64,000 bases of DNA from an uncultured Spartobacteria bacterium (GCA_903882875.1 CAIRYQ010000044.1:26192-90191), one strand, 5' to 3'; counted from the stretch's first letter, positions 17,509 to 27,267 are shown. The notes: a model not told the origin generated them from the letters alone. A program made the numbers and translations.

Positions 17509-18416
17509 CGCGTTTCGCCTGCGAAGAGGACCCGGCGCAGGCGCTTCATTCCCTCGCCGTAGAAACGATCACGCACGGCGCCGACGTAGTGGCGCGCGAC
17601 GCAGTCCTCGGCGGAATTTTTCCCGAGCGAGACCTCGTAGGTTTTCGGCAGCAGGCCGCCCTTGCCGTGGCGCGATGCGCAGAGCGCGAAGAGCGTCTGC
17701 TCCACGCGCCACATGTGGCTTTTCAGAATGCTCGTCTCGCCGAGCGCGCGGTCGCAGAACTCGAAGTCAATTGCGTCCTTCGTGACGAGGCAGAGGCCGC
17801 TGTTCACACGCGGCCAGAGCTTCACGGAGAGATCCTCGAGGGCGTCCTTTTCCGGGAGGAGGCTGCCTTCGGCGACATCTTCGTTGAACCAGCATTCATC
17901 TGCGCCGCTGCCGGACCAGTCCATGATTTCGCGCGGGTGGTTGAAGAAGAGCACGTCGCTGTCGAGGATGATGAATCGCTTGGCCTCGCAGTAGTGCGCC
18001 ATGTCGAAAATCTTCAGCGCGAGCGGGTGCATGCCGCGGTACTCGTAGGCGAATGGGAGCGGCTTCAGCACGGAGTCGAGCGTGGCGTCGGCCTGAGCGC
18101 GCGGGATGATGCGTGCGGTCTTGAACATGTTCGAGAGGATGCGGCGGATTTCCTCGGTGAGCGTGCCGTCGTCGTGAATGACGAGATTCCAAGTGTGCTC
18201 GGTGTGGTGAAAGAAGCTGGCGAGCATCCATGCGCAGAGCTGCCAGTCCTTTTCGCCGGTGAGGACGTGGATCGGGACGGACATCGGCGCGTCGTTCCAA
18301 AACGGCCAGTTCCATTTCTGGATCATCGGCCTGGTTCTGTAATCGTGGTAGCTGGCGCTCCAGCCGCGCTTCATGTCGCGTCGGAGCAGCCACCACAGCC
18401 TGCCCGGAGAAATCAT
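17505..18416 (-). CDS. GT-A (GT8-like) glycosyltransferase
   Basis: A 303-residue protein with a nucleotide-diphospho-sugar transferase fold. The core motif is FIILDSDVLFFNHP, giving the D-x-D metal site. VPIHVLTGEKDWQLCAWMLASF forms the first strand and helix of the fold, and NSGLCLVTKD precedes the catalytic-face loops. The N-terminal 40 residues are basic and aromatic. Its ends overlap the neighbours by 4 bp on both sides, so it is locked into the operon. Substrate unknown. Confidence 0.78.
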   Translation of the reverse strand: MISPGRLWWLLRRDMKRGWSASYHDYRTRPMIQKWNWPFWNDAPMSVPIHVLTGEKDWQLCAWMLASFFHHTEHTWNLVIHDDGTLTEEIRRILSNMFKTARIIPRAQADATLDSVLKPLPFAYEYRGMHPLALKIFDMAHYCEAKRFIILDSDVLFFNHPREIMDWSGSGADECWFNEDVAEGSLLPEKDALEDLSVKLWPRVNSGLCLVTKDAIDFEFCDRALGETSILKSHMWRVEQTLFALCASRHGKGGLLPKTYEVSLGKNSAEDCVARHYVGAVRDRFYGEGMKRLRRVLFAGETR

Positions 18417-19336
18417 GTCTGCTTATGACGCTCCAAACCGAGGAGTCTGGCAAGCGCGGCCTGAATGCGCTTTCGCACGGGAAGGCAGAGAAGCCATTGC
18501 GGATGCGAGAGCAGGGCACGCGCGAAAACCGGAGGCTTGCGGTCGCCCTGGGATTTTTTCCCGAGCTGGTAGATGTCGTAGCTGAGGTGTGCGCGCAGCG
18601 TGAGCCTTTTCCACAGGCCGATGGGCGCACGGGCGTCGAGGTGCTGGCGGACGATGGCGCGGATTTCGTCGGCGGCCTTTTCGGTGGCGTTGGATTTTTG
18701 CGCCGCGTGGATGCGGAAGCGCGCGAGCACCTCGGGGATGTGCGCGGTCCGTGCGCCGGCGATGATGCAGCGCACCCAGAAGTCGTAGTCGAAGGCGAGA
18801 TTCCAGCGCGTGTCGAAGCCGTTCACTTTTTCCCATAGGCTGCGGCGGAAAAAAACTTCGGGCTGCACCCACTGCCGTTTGCGCCACCAGACGTTGTAGA
18901 TGTCGAGCATCTCGGGGAGGGAGCGGATGCGGCCGCTGTGGATGCCGGAGGGCTTGCCGTCGCGATCGATCCATTCGATCTGCCCGTACACGAGGTCAAT
19001 TTCGGGATGCTCGCGGAAAAATGTGATGACGCGCCCGGCGGTACCCGGAGCGAGGAGGTCGTCGCCATTGATGAAGCCGACGATCTCGCCGCCCATCTCG
19101 CGGAAGGCGCGGTTGATCGCGTCGGTCTGCCCGCCATCGGGTTCGCTGCGCACGGTGTCGCCTTCGCGTGCATACGAGCGTGCGATCTCGGTGGTGCGAT
19201 CTTTCGATGCACCGTCCTGGAGCCACCAGCGGAGCGCAGGCCCCTGAGCATTCAGCGATTCGAGCGTGGCGGGGAGAAATTCCTCCGCATTGAAAACGGG
19301 TACTGCGAGCACGAGCTGTTCTGCGGGCGCGCTCAT
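18413..19336 (-). CDS. Family 2 glycosyltransferase
   Basis: A 307-residue GT-A enzyme. Motifs are LVLAVPVFNAEEFLP, WWLQDGASKDRT (variant of DDGSxD), EPDGGQTDAINRAF and GFINGDDLLAPG (D-D in place of DxD, as in WcaA/rfb relatives). VQPEVFFRRSLWEKVNGFD follows. Start ATG 19336 overlaps the stop of the Wzt-like gene by 4 bp. The two family 2 enzymes flanking the ABC ATPase are similar in layout and probably add successive residues of the same glycan. Confidence 0.9.
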   Translation of the reverse strand: MSAPAEQLVLAVPVFNAEEFLPATLESLNAQGPALRWWLQDGASKDRTTEIARSYAREGDTVRSEPDGGQTDAINRAFREMGGEIVGFINGDDLLAPGTAGRVITFFREHPEIDLVYGQIEWIDRDGKPSGIHSGRIRSLPEMLDIYNVWWRKRQWVQPEVFFRRSLWEKVNGFDTRWNLAFDYDFWVRCIIAGARTAHIPEVLARFRIHAAQKSNATEKAADEIRAIVRQHLDARAPIGLWKRLTLRAHLSYDIYQLGKKSQGDRKPPVFARALLSHPQWLLCLPVRKRIQAALARLLGLERHKQT

Positions 19337-20643
19337 GCGGCGACCGGCTCCTCGGAAAGTGTGCGGATTTCCCAGCGGATGCGCGGGCACACGACGCCGG
19401 GCCACGGCTCGGGGAAGCTCGACGACTGGTTGCCCACGCCGGAGACGACGAGGCTGAGGTAATTCCGCATGTGGATGAGGAAGCGCTCGCCGGGGACATC
19501 GCATTGCACGCCGACCGCGTAGCCGCGGCGGTTCAGCAGGCCGCCTGGGATGATGCACGTCGTCTGATAGGTGCCGGGTTCGTGGATTTCGCGCTGGAAA
19601 TTGTGATCGGTCGCGATGAATGCGAGTTCGCCTTCCTGGGTCGTGAACGCAACATCGAAGCGCACGCCTCGCAGGCGGCGCTTCACGCGGTAGGTGATCT
19701 CAATCGCGATTGGCTGATCGGGCTCGAATGTGGTGCGTACGGCGCCGTCGCGATCCAGCAGCCGGAGGCGCGTGTATTCCACGTCGTCGCACGAGGGGGC
19801 GTCGTCGCGTTCCGTCCAGTCGAGTTCGCCGGCGATCTCATCGGGCACGGTTGAAGCGAGGTAGCGGCTGATGATTTCCGCGGGCGGGCCGTCCATCGTC
19901 GCGCGTCCGTCCTCGATGAGAATCGCGTGTTCGCAGAGGCTGCGGACGGCGCCCATGTTGTGGCTGACAAAAAAGACCGTGCGTCCGTGCTGGTTCGCGA
20001 CCTCGCCCATTTTACCGAGGCACTTTTTCTGGAAGCCCGCGTCGCCGACGGCGAGCACTTCGTCAATGAAGAGGATCTCCGGCTCGAGGTGTGCGGCGAC
20101 GGCGAATGCGAGGCGCACGAACATGCCGCTCGAGTAGTGCTTCACCGGAGTGTCAATGAACCGATCCAGCTCTGCGAATGCGACGATCTCGTCGAATTTT
20201 GCCGCGATCTCCCATCGCTTCATTCCAAGGATCGTGCCGTTAAGGAACACATTTTCGCGGCCGGTGAGATCGGGGTGGAAGCCCGTGCCGACTTCGAGCA
20301 GCGAGGCGAGGCGTCCGCGGAGGATTGCGCGCCCGCTCGTCGGCTCGGTGATGCGCGAAAGGATTTTCAGCAGCGTGCTTTTTCCCGCGCCGTTGCGACC
20401 GACGATGCCGACGATCTCGCCGGCCTTTGCGGAAAAGCTGATGTCGCGGATCGCCCAGAATGTGTCCGGAGTCGGGCCCTGCCGTCCCGCCGGTGCGGCG
20501 GGCGTTTCCTTGCGCGGCGTGGTGCCCGCGCCACGGCGGAATCGCGCGGCGATGCGGCCGAATGTGTCGCGCAGGCTGGTCGCGCCGATGCTGCCGAGGC
20601 GATACAGCTTGGAAAGTGACTCGACTTCGACACGGGGCTTCAT
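19333..20643 (-). CDS. Wzt-like polysaccharide ABC transporter ATP-binding protein
   Basis: A 436-residue ATPase. Walker A is GRNGAGKST, the signature region is HYSSGMFVRLAF (degenerate, as in Wzt/TagH), and Walker B is EILFIDEVLAVGD. Residues after about 290 form an extra beta-rich C-terminal domain. In Wzt proteins that domain binds the modified non-reducing end of the glycan and licenses export. An Arg/Gly/Pro-rich insert lies between the first beta strands and Walker A. With the permease at 21577-22464 it makes an ABC-dependent O-antigen or capsule exporter. The gene is coupled to both neighbours by 4-bp overlaps. Confidence 0.92.
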   Translation of the reverse strand: MKPRVEVESLSKLYRLGSIGATSLRDTFGRIAARFRRGAGTTPRKETPAAPAGRQGPTPDTFWAIRDISFSAKAGEIVGIVGRNGAGKSTLLKILSRITEPTSGRAILRGRLASLLEVGTGFHPDLTGRENVFLNGTILGMKRWEIAAKFDEIVAFAELDRFIDTPVKHYSSGMFVRLAFAVAAHLEPEILFIDEVLAVGDAGFQKKCLGKMGEVANQHGRTVFFVSHNMGAVRSLCEHAILIEDGRATMDGPPAEIISRYLASTVPDEIAGELDWTERDDAPSCDDVEYTRLRLLDRDGAVRTTFEPDQPIAIEITYRVKRRLRGVRFDVAFTTQEGELAFIATDHNFQREIHEPGTYQTTCIIPGGLLNRRGYAVGVQCDVPGERFLIHMRNYLSLVVSGVGNQSSSFPEPWPGVVCPRIRWEIRTLSEEPVAA

Positions 20644-21584
20644 GATGCGAGAACCTGTCGTTTCACCGCGCTGAGCCACGGGCGGAAACACAGCAGCGAC
20701 GGATGGAGGAGCGCCTCGGAGAAAAGCCGGAGGAGCCGGATGAGACGTGATTTTTCCTGCGGCGAATGCAGGGCGCGCCGGACGAGGTAGGACTTCCGGT
20801 GCTCGACGATCTCGCGGGCGAGCGCGGCACGATCCGCGGGGCTGATGCGATCGGCAAAGGCGGCGGCAGTGCGCAGCTCTTCCTCGAGGAACCGGTATGC
20901 GCTGCCGTCCTTGACGGTCTTGCTCGCGGGGTGCCAGCGCCAGCGGCCGAGCACCTCGGGGATGCGGTGGAGGCGGTAGCCGGCGAAATGCGCGCGCGTG
21001 TAGTACTCCATGTCCATCGAGTAGCCGTAGCTCTCCTCGAATCCGCCGAGCTTTTCGTAGATCGAGCGCCGCATGTAGCAGACATTCGAGCAAGGAAACA
21101 CATGTTCGACCGACCGCGACCATGGAGTGAGGATTTCTTTCTCCGACTTCGGTTCATAGTGCGTCACCGTTCCGCGCTCGCCGGTTTCGTCGAAAATCAC
21201 GGCAATGCCGCCGGCCCAGTCCACCGACGGGTCGCGGAAAATTCCGCCGATGTACGCGAGCGATCCGGGCATGAGGAGATCGTCGCTGTTCAGGTAGCAC
21301 CATACGTCGCCGGTCGCGCGCGCGAGCCCCTTGTTGATTGCGTGCGACTGGCCGCGATCCTCCGCGCTTTCCCAATGTGTGATGTGCGGCGCGAGCAGTG
21401 CGAGGATGTCGCACGTGTTGTCCTTCGAGCCGCCGTCCATCACGATCAATTCGAGGTTCGGGTAATTCTGATCAATGACCGAGCGCAGCGTGGCCTCGAT
21501 GAATTCGCCCTGGTTCAGGCTCGGGACGATCACGGAAATCCGCGGAAGTTCCGCCTCCGCTGTGTGTGAGACGGGATCAGGCAC
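20640..21584 (-). CDS. Family 2 glycosyltransferase
   Basis: A 314-residue GT-A enzyme with RISVIVPSLNQGEFIEATL, LIVMDGGSKDNT, SHAINKGLARATGDVW and YLNSDDLLMPG. A C-terminal basic helical region follows. It overlaps the permease end by 8 bp and the ABC ATPase start by 4 bp, so it sits between the two transporter genes. That placement is common in exported-glycan loci and supports a role in building the exported chain. Confidence 0.9.
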   Translation of the reverse strand: MPDPVSHTAEAELPRISVIVPSLNQGEFIEATLRSVIDQNYPNLELIVMDGGSKDNTCDILALLAPHITHWESAEDRGQSHAINKGLARATGDVWCYLNSDDLLMPGSLAYIGGIFRDPSVDWAGGIAVIFDETGERGTVTHYEPKSEKEILTPWSRSVEHVFPCSNVCYMRRSIYEKLGGFEESYGYSMDMEYYTRAHFAGYRLHRIPEVLGRWRWHPASKTVKDGSAYRFLEEELRTAAAFADRISPADRAALAREIVEHRKSYLVRRALHSPQEKSRLIRLLRLFSEALLHPSLLCFRPWLSAVKRQVLAS

Positions 21585-22464
21585 AGTCGGTCACCGTCCT
21601 TTCCGCACGGCCAAATGCGATGATGCCAAGCAGCAGGATGACTGCGCTCGCGAGCGCCGAGACGCCGAGCATCGGGCCGTGAAAAGTGCCGCGTCCGAGC
21701 AGCGAAAAGCGGAAGCCCTCGACGATCGGCGCCATCGGATTCATCCACGCGATCCACGCAAAGCGTCCGTCGCCGCCGGTGAGCTTCGAGAGCGGATAGA
21801 TCACCGGCGTGGCAAACATCCAGAGCTGGATGAGGATCGGTGTGAGGTGCGAGAGGTCGCGGTATTTTGCCGTCGAGGAGGAAAAGAGAAGGCTCAATCC
21901 GAGGCTGAGCACCGCGGTGATCAGCAACAGCGGGAGTGCGAGCAGGATCGCGGGGCCGAAATAGACCGCGGCACCCCGCAGCGCAAACCACGCGCCAAAA
22001 ATAAAGAAGACCGCGAACTGAAGGCCGAGCGCGAAGAGATTCGAGATGATGGAAGAGAGCGGCACGATGAGCCGCGGAAAATACACTTTGCCAAAAAGGT
22101 GCGCGTTGTTTGTGAACGTCGCCGCGCCAGTCGTGACATTTTGTGCGAAGTACCCCCACGGCAGCAGCGCGCAGAGGTAGAAGAGCAGGGGCGGAATCCC
22201 GCCGGTCTCGATGCCGGCCACCTTGTTGAAGACGATCGTGAAGACGAGCGTGTTCAGCAGGGGCTGGAGGATGAACCACAACGGCCCGAGCACGGTCTGT
22301 TTGTACTTCGCGAGAAAATCGCGCCGCACGAGCACGAAGAGCAGGTCGCGGTATTCCCAAAGTTCGCGCCAATTCACACGCAGCCAGCCGGTGCGCGCCT
22401 CGATGTGGATCTCGTAGTCGGGCGGTGCGGACTCCGTGTCTGGGCTGGTCTGCAGTGTGGGCAT
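21577..22464 (-). CDS. Wzm-like ABC-2 type polysaccharide export permease
   Basis: A 295-residue integral membrane protein with about six hydrophobic helices and the cytoplasmic N-terminal amphipathic segment WRELWEYRDLLFVLVRRDFLAKYKQT, which is characteristic of Wzm/KpsM/TagG permeases. GPLWFILQPLLNTLVF and the NPMAPIVEGFR motif before the final helices are conserved family features. It pairs with the Wzt-like ATPase. It is the first polysaccharide gene after the phosphopantetheinyl transferase gene, only 9 bp downstream, so the biosynthetic cluster and the exporter may share a transcript. Confidence 0.93.
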   Translation of the reverse strand: MPTLQTSPDTESAPPDYEIHIEARTGWLRVNWRELWEYRDLLFVLVRRDFLAKYKQTVLGPLWFILQPLLNTLVFTIVFNKVAGIETGGIPPLLFYLCALLPWGYFAQNVTTGAATFTNNAHLFGKVYFPRLIVPLSSIISNLFALGLQFAVFFIFGAWFALRGAAVYFGPAILLALPLLLITAVLSLGLSLLFSSSTAKYRDLSHLTPILIQLWMFATPVIYPLSKLTGGDGRFAWIAWMNPMAPIVEGFRFSLLGRGTFHGPMLGVSALASAVILLLGIIAFGRAERTVTDCA

Positions 22465-22473
22465 CGCGATGGG

Positions 22474-23145
22474 TTAGACGCTCCAGTTCCAGCACGCCAG
22501 CCGCCACTCATCGCCCTCGCTCGCCACCGCGCCGGCGTAGCCGCTTGCAGGGCAGAGATTCCGCACGCCGAAGCGATCCGTGCGGACATTTCCCGTGAGG
22601 CCGCAGCCCTCGGCTTTCACACATGCCTCCTTGCGCGTCCACAGGTCGAAAAATTTCTCCACGCGCTCGTGTGGCGGCGAGATGCGGAGATCCCACGCTT
22701 CGGCCGGCTCGAAGTAATGCTCGACGATGGGATCGATCTCGATTTCCCGCTGCACGCGCTCGATGTCCACGCCGACCTCGCGTCCACGCGTGACGGCGAT
22801 GAGCGCGAGATCCGCGGAGTGGCTGAGATTGAAGCGGAGATCGGTGAACGTCTGCACGAGGGACGGCTTGCCACTCGGCCCCGTGCGGAATTCCAGCGAC
22901 TGCGGATCGGCCGATAGATAAAGCCCGAGCACCATCCGCAGCGCGCCGTGGGCGGCGATGAAGCGATCCCGATCCCGGATCAGCGCGAAGCGTCCCGCGC
23001 GCAGGAGTTCCTCGCGGGACAGCACGGCTTCCGCGCCGGAGAGCCGGACGGGATCATCGAGCGTCGCACGCCAGAGGTGGATCTCGCCGGGCGCGAGCAC
23101 CGGGCGCACAGGGCCGGGAAGCCAGTCAGGAAGCGATGGAGGCAT
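22474..23145 (-). CDS. 4'-phosphopantetheinyl transferase (Sfp type)
   Basis: A 223-residue Sfp-like enzyme that moves phosphopantetheine from CoA to carrier-protein serines. Motifs are GKPSL followed by FNLSHSADLALIAVT, GVDIERV (magnesium-binding DxE) and the W-T-R-K-E-A motif in FFDLWTRKEACVKAEG. The start at ATG 23145 lies inside the 3' end of the NRPS gene (about 20 bp overlap). Two further in-frame Mets upstream are possible. Its place at the end of the NRPS-PKS operon suggests it activates the five carrier domains of this cluster: three in the megaenzymes and FkbH fusion, one free ACP, and possibly others in trans. Confidence 0.93.
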   Translation of the reverse strand: MPPSLPDWLPGPVRPVLAPGEIHLWRATLDDPVRLSGAEAVLSREELLRAGRFALIRDRDRFIAAHGALRMVLGLYLSADPQSLEFRTGPSGKPSLVQTFTDLRFNLSHSADLALIAVTRGREVGVDIERVQREIEIDPIVEHYFEPAEAWDLRISPPHERVEKFFDLWTRKEACVKAEGCGLTGNVRTDRFGVRNLCPASGYAGAVASEGDEWRLACWNWSV

Positions 23146-26100
23146 GGGATGAGTGTGCATGTGCGCGTGCGAGCAGTTCGCGGAATTTCGCCGCCGCCGT
23201 CGCGGCGTTTTCGCGGATATAGGATAGGTGCGTGCCAGGCAGGACGTGCCTTTCGAGCCGCGCACCGGAAAATGATTCCCATCCAAATGAGCCGTGGCTC
23301 CGCGAAGATTCCTCATCCTGCAGCAGCGTGACGGTCCCGCGAAAATTCCGCAGCCGGTGCCGCAGCAGTGTCACCGGGTAATCCTTTTGCCCGCGAGGGT
23401 GCTGCTCCACCACAGGCTGCCCAATCGGCGGCGTGGTCGTTGCGGAACGCGGTTTCCGGCGCATGGCCTTTTGAAAAATGTAGCCGATTTTCCTCCCGAG
23501 GGAGAGTCCGGCCATCTGCGCGAGGTGGTGTCGGATGCGCCGTCGCAGCGTGAACTGCTGCGCCTCGGCGGCACGTTTCTCCGCCTCTGCGTCGAGGTAG
23601 TTTTTCAGATGGGTATCGTTGGGCACCACCGTGTCCAATAGCACGAGCAGCGCCACATTTTCACCGGCTTCCTCGAGCTGGCATGCGATCTCGTGGGCAC
23701 AGATTCCGCCCACGCATTCGCCCGCCAGGAAATACGGCCCGCGCGGCTGCACTCGGCGGATTTCGCGCAGGTAGTCCGCGGCCATCTCCGTCACACTTGG
23801 GTGGGGCGGTTCGCCGGTGCCCGCCCCGCGTGCCTTCAGGCCCCAGATGGGACGCGCGGGATCGATCTGCCGGGACAGTTCGGCATACACGAGGAACTCG
23901 ATCTCGCCGCCCCAGCCGCCCGCGACGAGGAACAGCGGACGCACCGATGGATCGCCGTATTGTACGGAGACGAGGTAGTTGCTGGCATTCGCCGCCGCCG
24001 TGCGATGCATCGAGAGAAACTCCGCGAGGCCCGCAACGGTCGGCGTTTCAAAAAGGCGCCGTGCGGGAATCTCCACGCCAAGCTCGCTGCGGATCGCGCC
24101 GAGCATCCGCAGTGCGAGCAGCGAGTGGCCGCCGACGGTGAAGAAATCATCGAACACTGACGGGACAGCGCGCCCGAGGATGCGTTCCCAGATTGCAGCG
24201 ATGCCGCGCTCGGTCTCGTTGCGTGGCGCAACTGCGGCGGCGGAACTGGCGGCGGCCGTGGCATCCGGCAGCGGCAGTCGCTTTGCATCCAGCTTGCCAT
24301 TCGGAGTGAGAGGCAGGGCATCCAGCCAGACGAAGTCGGACGGGATCATATACGAAGGAAGATGCCGTGAGAGAAAATCTCGCAGCTCGGAGAAGTCGGG
24401 GCGTTCAGCCGAGTGCGGCACGACGTATCCGATGAGCGACTGCGCGACGCCTGACTCGACGCGGGCCGTGACTGCCGCTTGGCGGATCAGGGGATGTCGC
24501 CGCAGCGCCGTCTCGATCTCGCCAGGCTCGATTCGGAATCCGCGCAGCTTCACCTGCTGATCCATGCGGCCCAAACATTCGATCCGCCCATCGGCCAGAT
24601 AGCGTGCGAGATCGCCCGTGCGATAGAGCCGAGCATTCGCATCCGGGGAAAATGGATCGCGGATGAATTTTTCCGCCGTGAGTTCCGGGCGCTTCAAATA
24701 TCCGCGCGAGAGTCCTGCGCCGCCGATGTGCAATTCGCCCGGCACTCCAATCGGCGTCGGCTGCCCGTACGCATCGAGGATGTAGATTTGCGTGTTCGCG
24801 ATGGGCCGTCCGATCGTGATCGTCGTGTCGCCCGCCGTCAGGCGTTGAATCGTGGACCAGATGGTCGTTTCCGTCGGGCCGTACATGTTCCAGAGTTCGC
24901 CGCACTTTGGCAGAAGGCTGGCTGCCAGTTCGCGTGGGCACGCTTCCCCGCCGATCAATGCCTTGAGTTGCGGCGTTCCTTTCCACGCTGTCTCGATCAG
25001 GAGCCGCCAAGTCGTGGGTGTCGCCTGCAGCACCGTCGCGCGGCGGCGCTCGATTTCGCGGAGCAGTGCGCTGCCGTCTGTCGCACTCTCGCGTGTGAGC
25101 ACTGCGAGCCGTGCGCCGCAGATGAGCGGCAGGAAAATTTCCAGCCCCGCGATGTCGAACGAAAGCGTCGTCACGGCAAGCAGCACGTCGGTGGATGTCA
25201 TTCCGGGCGATTGCTGCATCGAGCGGAGAAAATTCGTCAGCGAGCGGTGCGAAATTTCCACGCCTTTTGGCCGGCCCGTGGAGCCGGAGGTGAAGATGAC
25301 GTAGGCGAGATCGTCGGGAGAGGCAGATGCCCGCGACGGGATTTGGCCGCGAGGCTCGGAAGGCGCATCATCGAGAAGGACGACTGTCGCTCTGTGAGGT
25401 GGCAGCGCGCCGGTGAGTGCGTGCTGTGTCAAAATAAGCGGCATGTCCGCGTCCTCGATCATCATCGCGAGCCGCGCGGAGGGAAACATCGGGTCGAGGG
25501 GAACGTAGGCCGCGCCGCTTTTCAAAATGCCCAGCACCGCCGCGACCATCTCCGCGGAGCGATCCACGCACACGCCGATCAAGACTCCCGGCGCAGCCCC
25601 CAGCGCACAGAGTTGCTGTGCGATCTGATCCGAGCGCGTGTCGAGTGCGCCGTATGTCAGGCATTGCGTCTCGGATTCGACGGCGATGGCATCCGGTGTT
25701 CGGGCTGCCTGCCGCACGATGAGCGCGTGGACGGTGAGGGAATCCGGGTCGTCCTGCGCGGTCTGGTTCCACTCGATCAGCAGGCGACGTTTTTCCGCAT
25801 CAGGCAGGATCGGCATTTCGCAAATCCTCCTCTGCGGATCGCGGGCGATCTCGCCGAGCAGGTGCGTGAAGTGCGCCGCGAGCCTTTCGATTGTTTCCCG
25901 GGAGAAAAGCCCCGATGCAAATTGGAACTGCCCGAAAAACGCGCCATCCTGCTGTTCAAAAAGATGCAGCGCGAGATCCACCAGCGAGAATCGCGTTTCA
26001 AAATCAAAGCGGCTCACGCGCAGCGTGCCGAGTCGCTCATGCACCGGCGGGAGCACCTGGATGAGCGCCTGAAAAACCGGGTTGCGGCTCGGATCGCGGT

Positions 26101-27229
26101 GCGACTCCAGATTGTTCACGACGTTGTCGAACGGCACATCCGCGTTGGAAAGCGCAGTGATCGCGGTATCGCGGCAGAGCCGCAGCAGTTCTGTGAAAGT
26201 CGGATTGCCCGATGCGTCGCAGCGCAGCGTGACCATGTTCAGGAAGTTGCCGATGAGGCGCTCGAATTCCGGCAGCGGTCGCCGCGCGATGGGTGTGCCC
26301 GTCAAAATTTCCGCCCCGGCGCCGTGGCGCATGAGCAGGAGATGGAATGCGGCGTATGCTGTGGCGAAAAACGTGCATCGCTCGCGGTTTCCGAGTGCCG
26401 TGAGTGATCGCGCGAGTGGCGCGGGAATTGTGAAGCTCACATCCGATCCGTCGAAAGACTGGCGCGGCGGGCGTGTTGAGTCAGTCGCGAGTTCGAGCTT
26501 GGGCAACTCGCCTTGCAGGTGCCGCCGCCAGAAGTCTGACTGCCGCGAATTTCGCACCCCTGAAAGCTCATCCTGCTGCCATGCGGTGAAGTCGGAATAC
26601 TGTGCGGGAAGTTCCGGCAGCACAGGCGCAGAGCCGGAAACCGCCGCGCGGTAGCACGCATCCAATTCATCGAAGATCAGGCCAAGCGAGAGCCCGTCCG
26701 CGACGATGTGATGCACATTCACGAGCAGCACATGATCGTTTTCCGCAATCTTAAACAGCGAGACACGCAGCAGCGGCAGGCGGGTGAGATCAAATGGCTT
26801 CACCGAATCCGCGATGATGAGCGCCCTTGCCTCGCTCTCGCGCATTTCATCGGGGAGGTGCGTGAGATCGTTCACGCGGATTTCCATCGCGCATTCCCCA
26901 TGCACCTGCTGGACGGGCATTCCATCGAGTTCGGCAAACGTCGTCCGCCAGCTTTCATGCCGTTGGATGATTTGGCGGAAGCTTTCGCGCAGCGCTCCGA
27001 TGTCCAGTTCTCCCGTGAGCCGATATGCGAGCGGAAGGTTGTAGGCCGCGAGGCCGGGATTCATCTGCTCGCTCAGCCACATCTGCCGCTGCGCGGATGA
27101 GAGAGGGACAGGTTGCCCGTCCGCACGGATGGGAAATCTGCGCCGCTCACGTTGCGCACCGCCAGCACCCCGCAGGCGCAGTTCCAGCAGGCGGCGCCTC
27201 TCTTCGGAAAGTGGAGTCCGGCTATCCAT
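23126..27229 (-). CDS. NRPS module C-A-PCP-TE, predicted glycine-activating
   Basis: A 1367-residue one-module synthetase. The condensation domain (about 45-470) has an intact HHIVADG catalytic motif near 171. The adenylation domain (about 500-1000) has FTSGSTGRPKG near 648, MYGPTETTI, and the A10 lysine in LTPNGKLDAKRL. Aligning by eye to GrsA-PheA, the ten specificity residues read D-I-L-Q-I-G-M-I-W-K, very close to published glycine codes. The carrier has GGHSLL near 1031. The terminal thioesterase has G-E-C-V-G-G near 1175, so the nucleophile is Cys rather than Ser, with the catalytic His in PGTHLSY near 1335. It would add glycine and release the chain as acid or ring. It lies 38 bp after the PKS gene. 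Confidence 0.93.
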   Translation of the reverse strand: MDSRTPLSEERRRLLELRLRGAGGAQRERRRFPIRADGQPVPLSSAQRQMWLSEQMNPGLAAYNLPLAYRLTGELDIGALRESFRQIIQRHESWRTTFAELDGMPVQQVHGECAMEIRVNDLTHLPDEMRESEARALIIADSVKPFDLTRLPLLRVSLFKIAENDHVLLVNVHHIVADGLSLGLIFDELDACYRAAVSGSAPVLPELPAQYSDFTAWQQDELSGVRNSRQSDFWRRHLQGELPKLELATDSTRPPRQSFDGSDVSFTIPAPLARSLTALGNRERCTFFATAYAAFHLLLMRHGAGAEILTGTPIARRPLPEFERLIGNFLNMVTLRCDASGNPTFTELLRLCRDTAITALSNADVPFDNVVNNLESHRDPSRNPVFQALIQVLPPVHERLGTLRVSRFDFETRFSLVDLALHLFEQQDGAFFGQFQFASGLFSRETIERLAAHFTHLLGEIARDPQRRICEMPILPDAEKRRLLIEWNQTAQDDPDSLTVHALIVRQAARTPDAIAVESETQCLTYGALDTRSDQIAQQLCALGAAPGVLIGVCVDRSAEMVAAVLGILKSGAAYVPLDPMFPSARLAMMIEDADMPLILTQHALTGALPPHRATVVLLDDAPSEPRGQIPSRASASPDDLAYVIFTSGSTGRPKGVEISHRSLTNFLRSMQQSPGMTSTDVLLAVTTLSFDIAGLEIFLPLICGARLAVLTRESATDGSALLREIERRRATVLQATPTTWRLLIETAWKGTPQLKALIGGEACPRELAASLLPKCGELWNMYGPTETTIWSTIQRLTAGDTTITIGRPIANTQIYILDAYGQPTPIGVPGELHIGGAGLSRGYLKRPELTAEKFIRDPFSPDANARLYRTGDLARYLADGRIECLGRMDQQVKLRGFRIEPGEIETALRRHPLIRQAAVTARVESGVAQSLIGYVVPHSAERPDFSELRDFLSRHLPSYMIPSDFVWLDALPLTPNGKLDAKRLPLPDATAAASSAAAVAPRNETERGIAAIWERILGRAVPSVFDDFFTVGGHSLLALRMLGAIRSELGVEIPARRLFETPTVAGLAEFLSMHRTAAANASNYLVSVQYGDPSVRPLFLVAGGWGGEIEFLVYAELSRQIDPARPIWGLKARGAGTGEPPHPSVTEMAADYLREIRRVQPRGPYFLAGECVGGICAHEIACQLEEAGENVALLVLLDTVVPNDTHLKNYLDAEAEKRAAEAQQFTLRRRIRHHLAQMAGLSLGRKIGYIFQKAMRRKPRSATTTPPIGQPVVEQHPRGQKDYPVTLLRHRLRNFRGTVTLLQDEESSRSHGSFGWESFSGARLERHVLPGTHLSYIRENAATAAAKFRELLARAHAHSSHASIAS

Positions 27230-27267
27230 GTTGCAGGATCATTGGTGCGGTGCGGCCGGGATACTGG

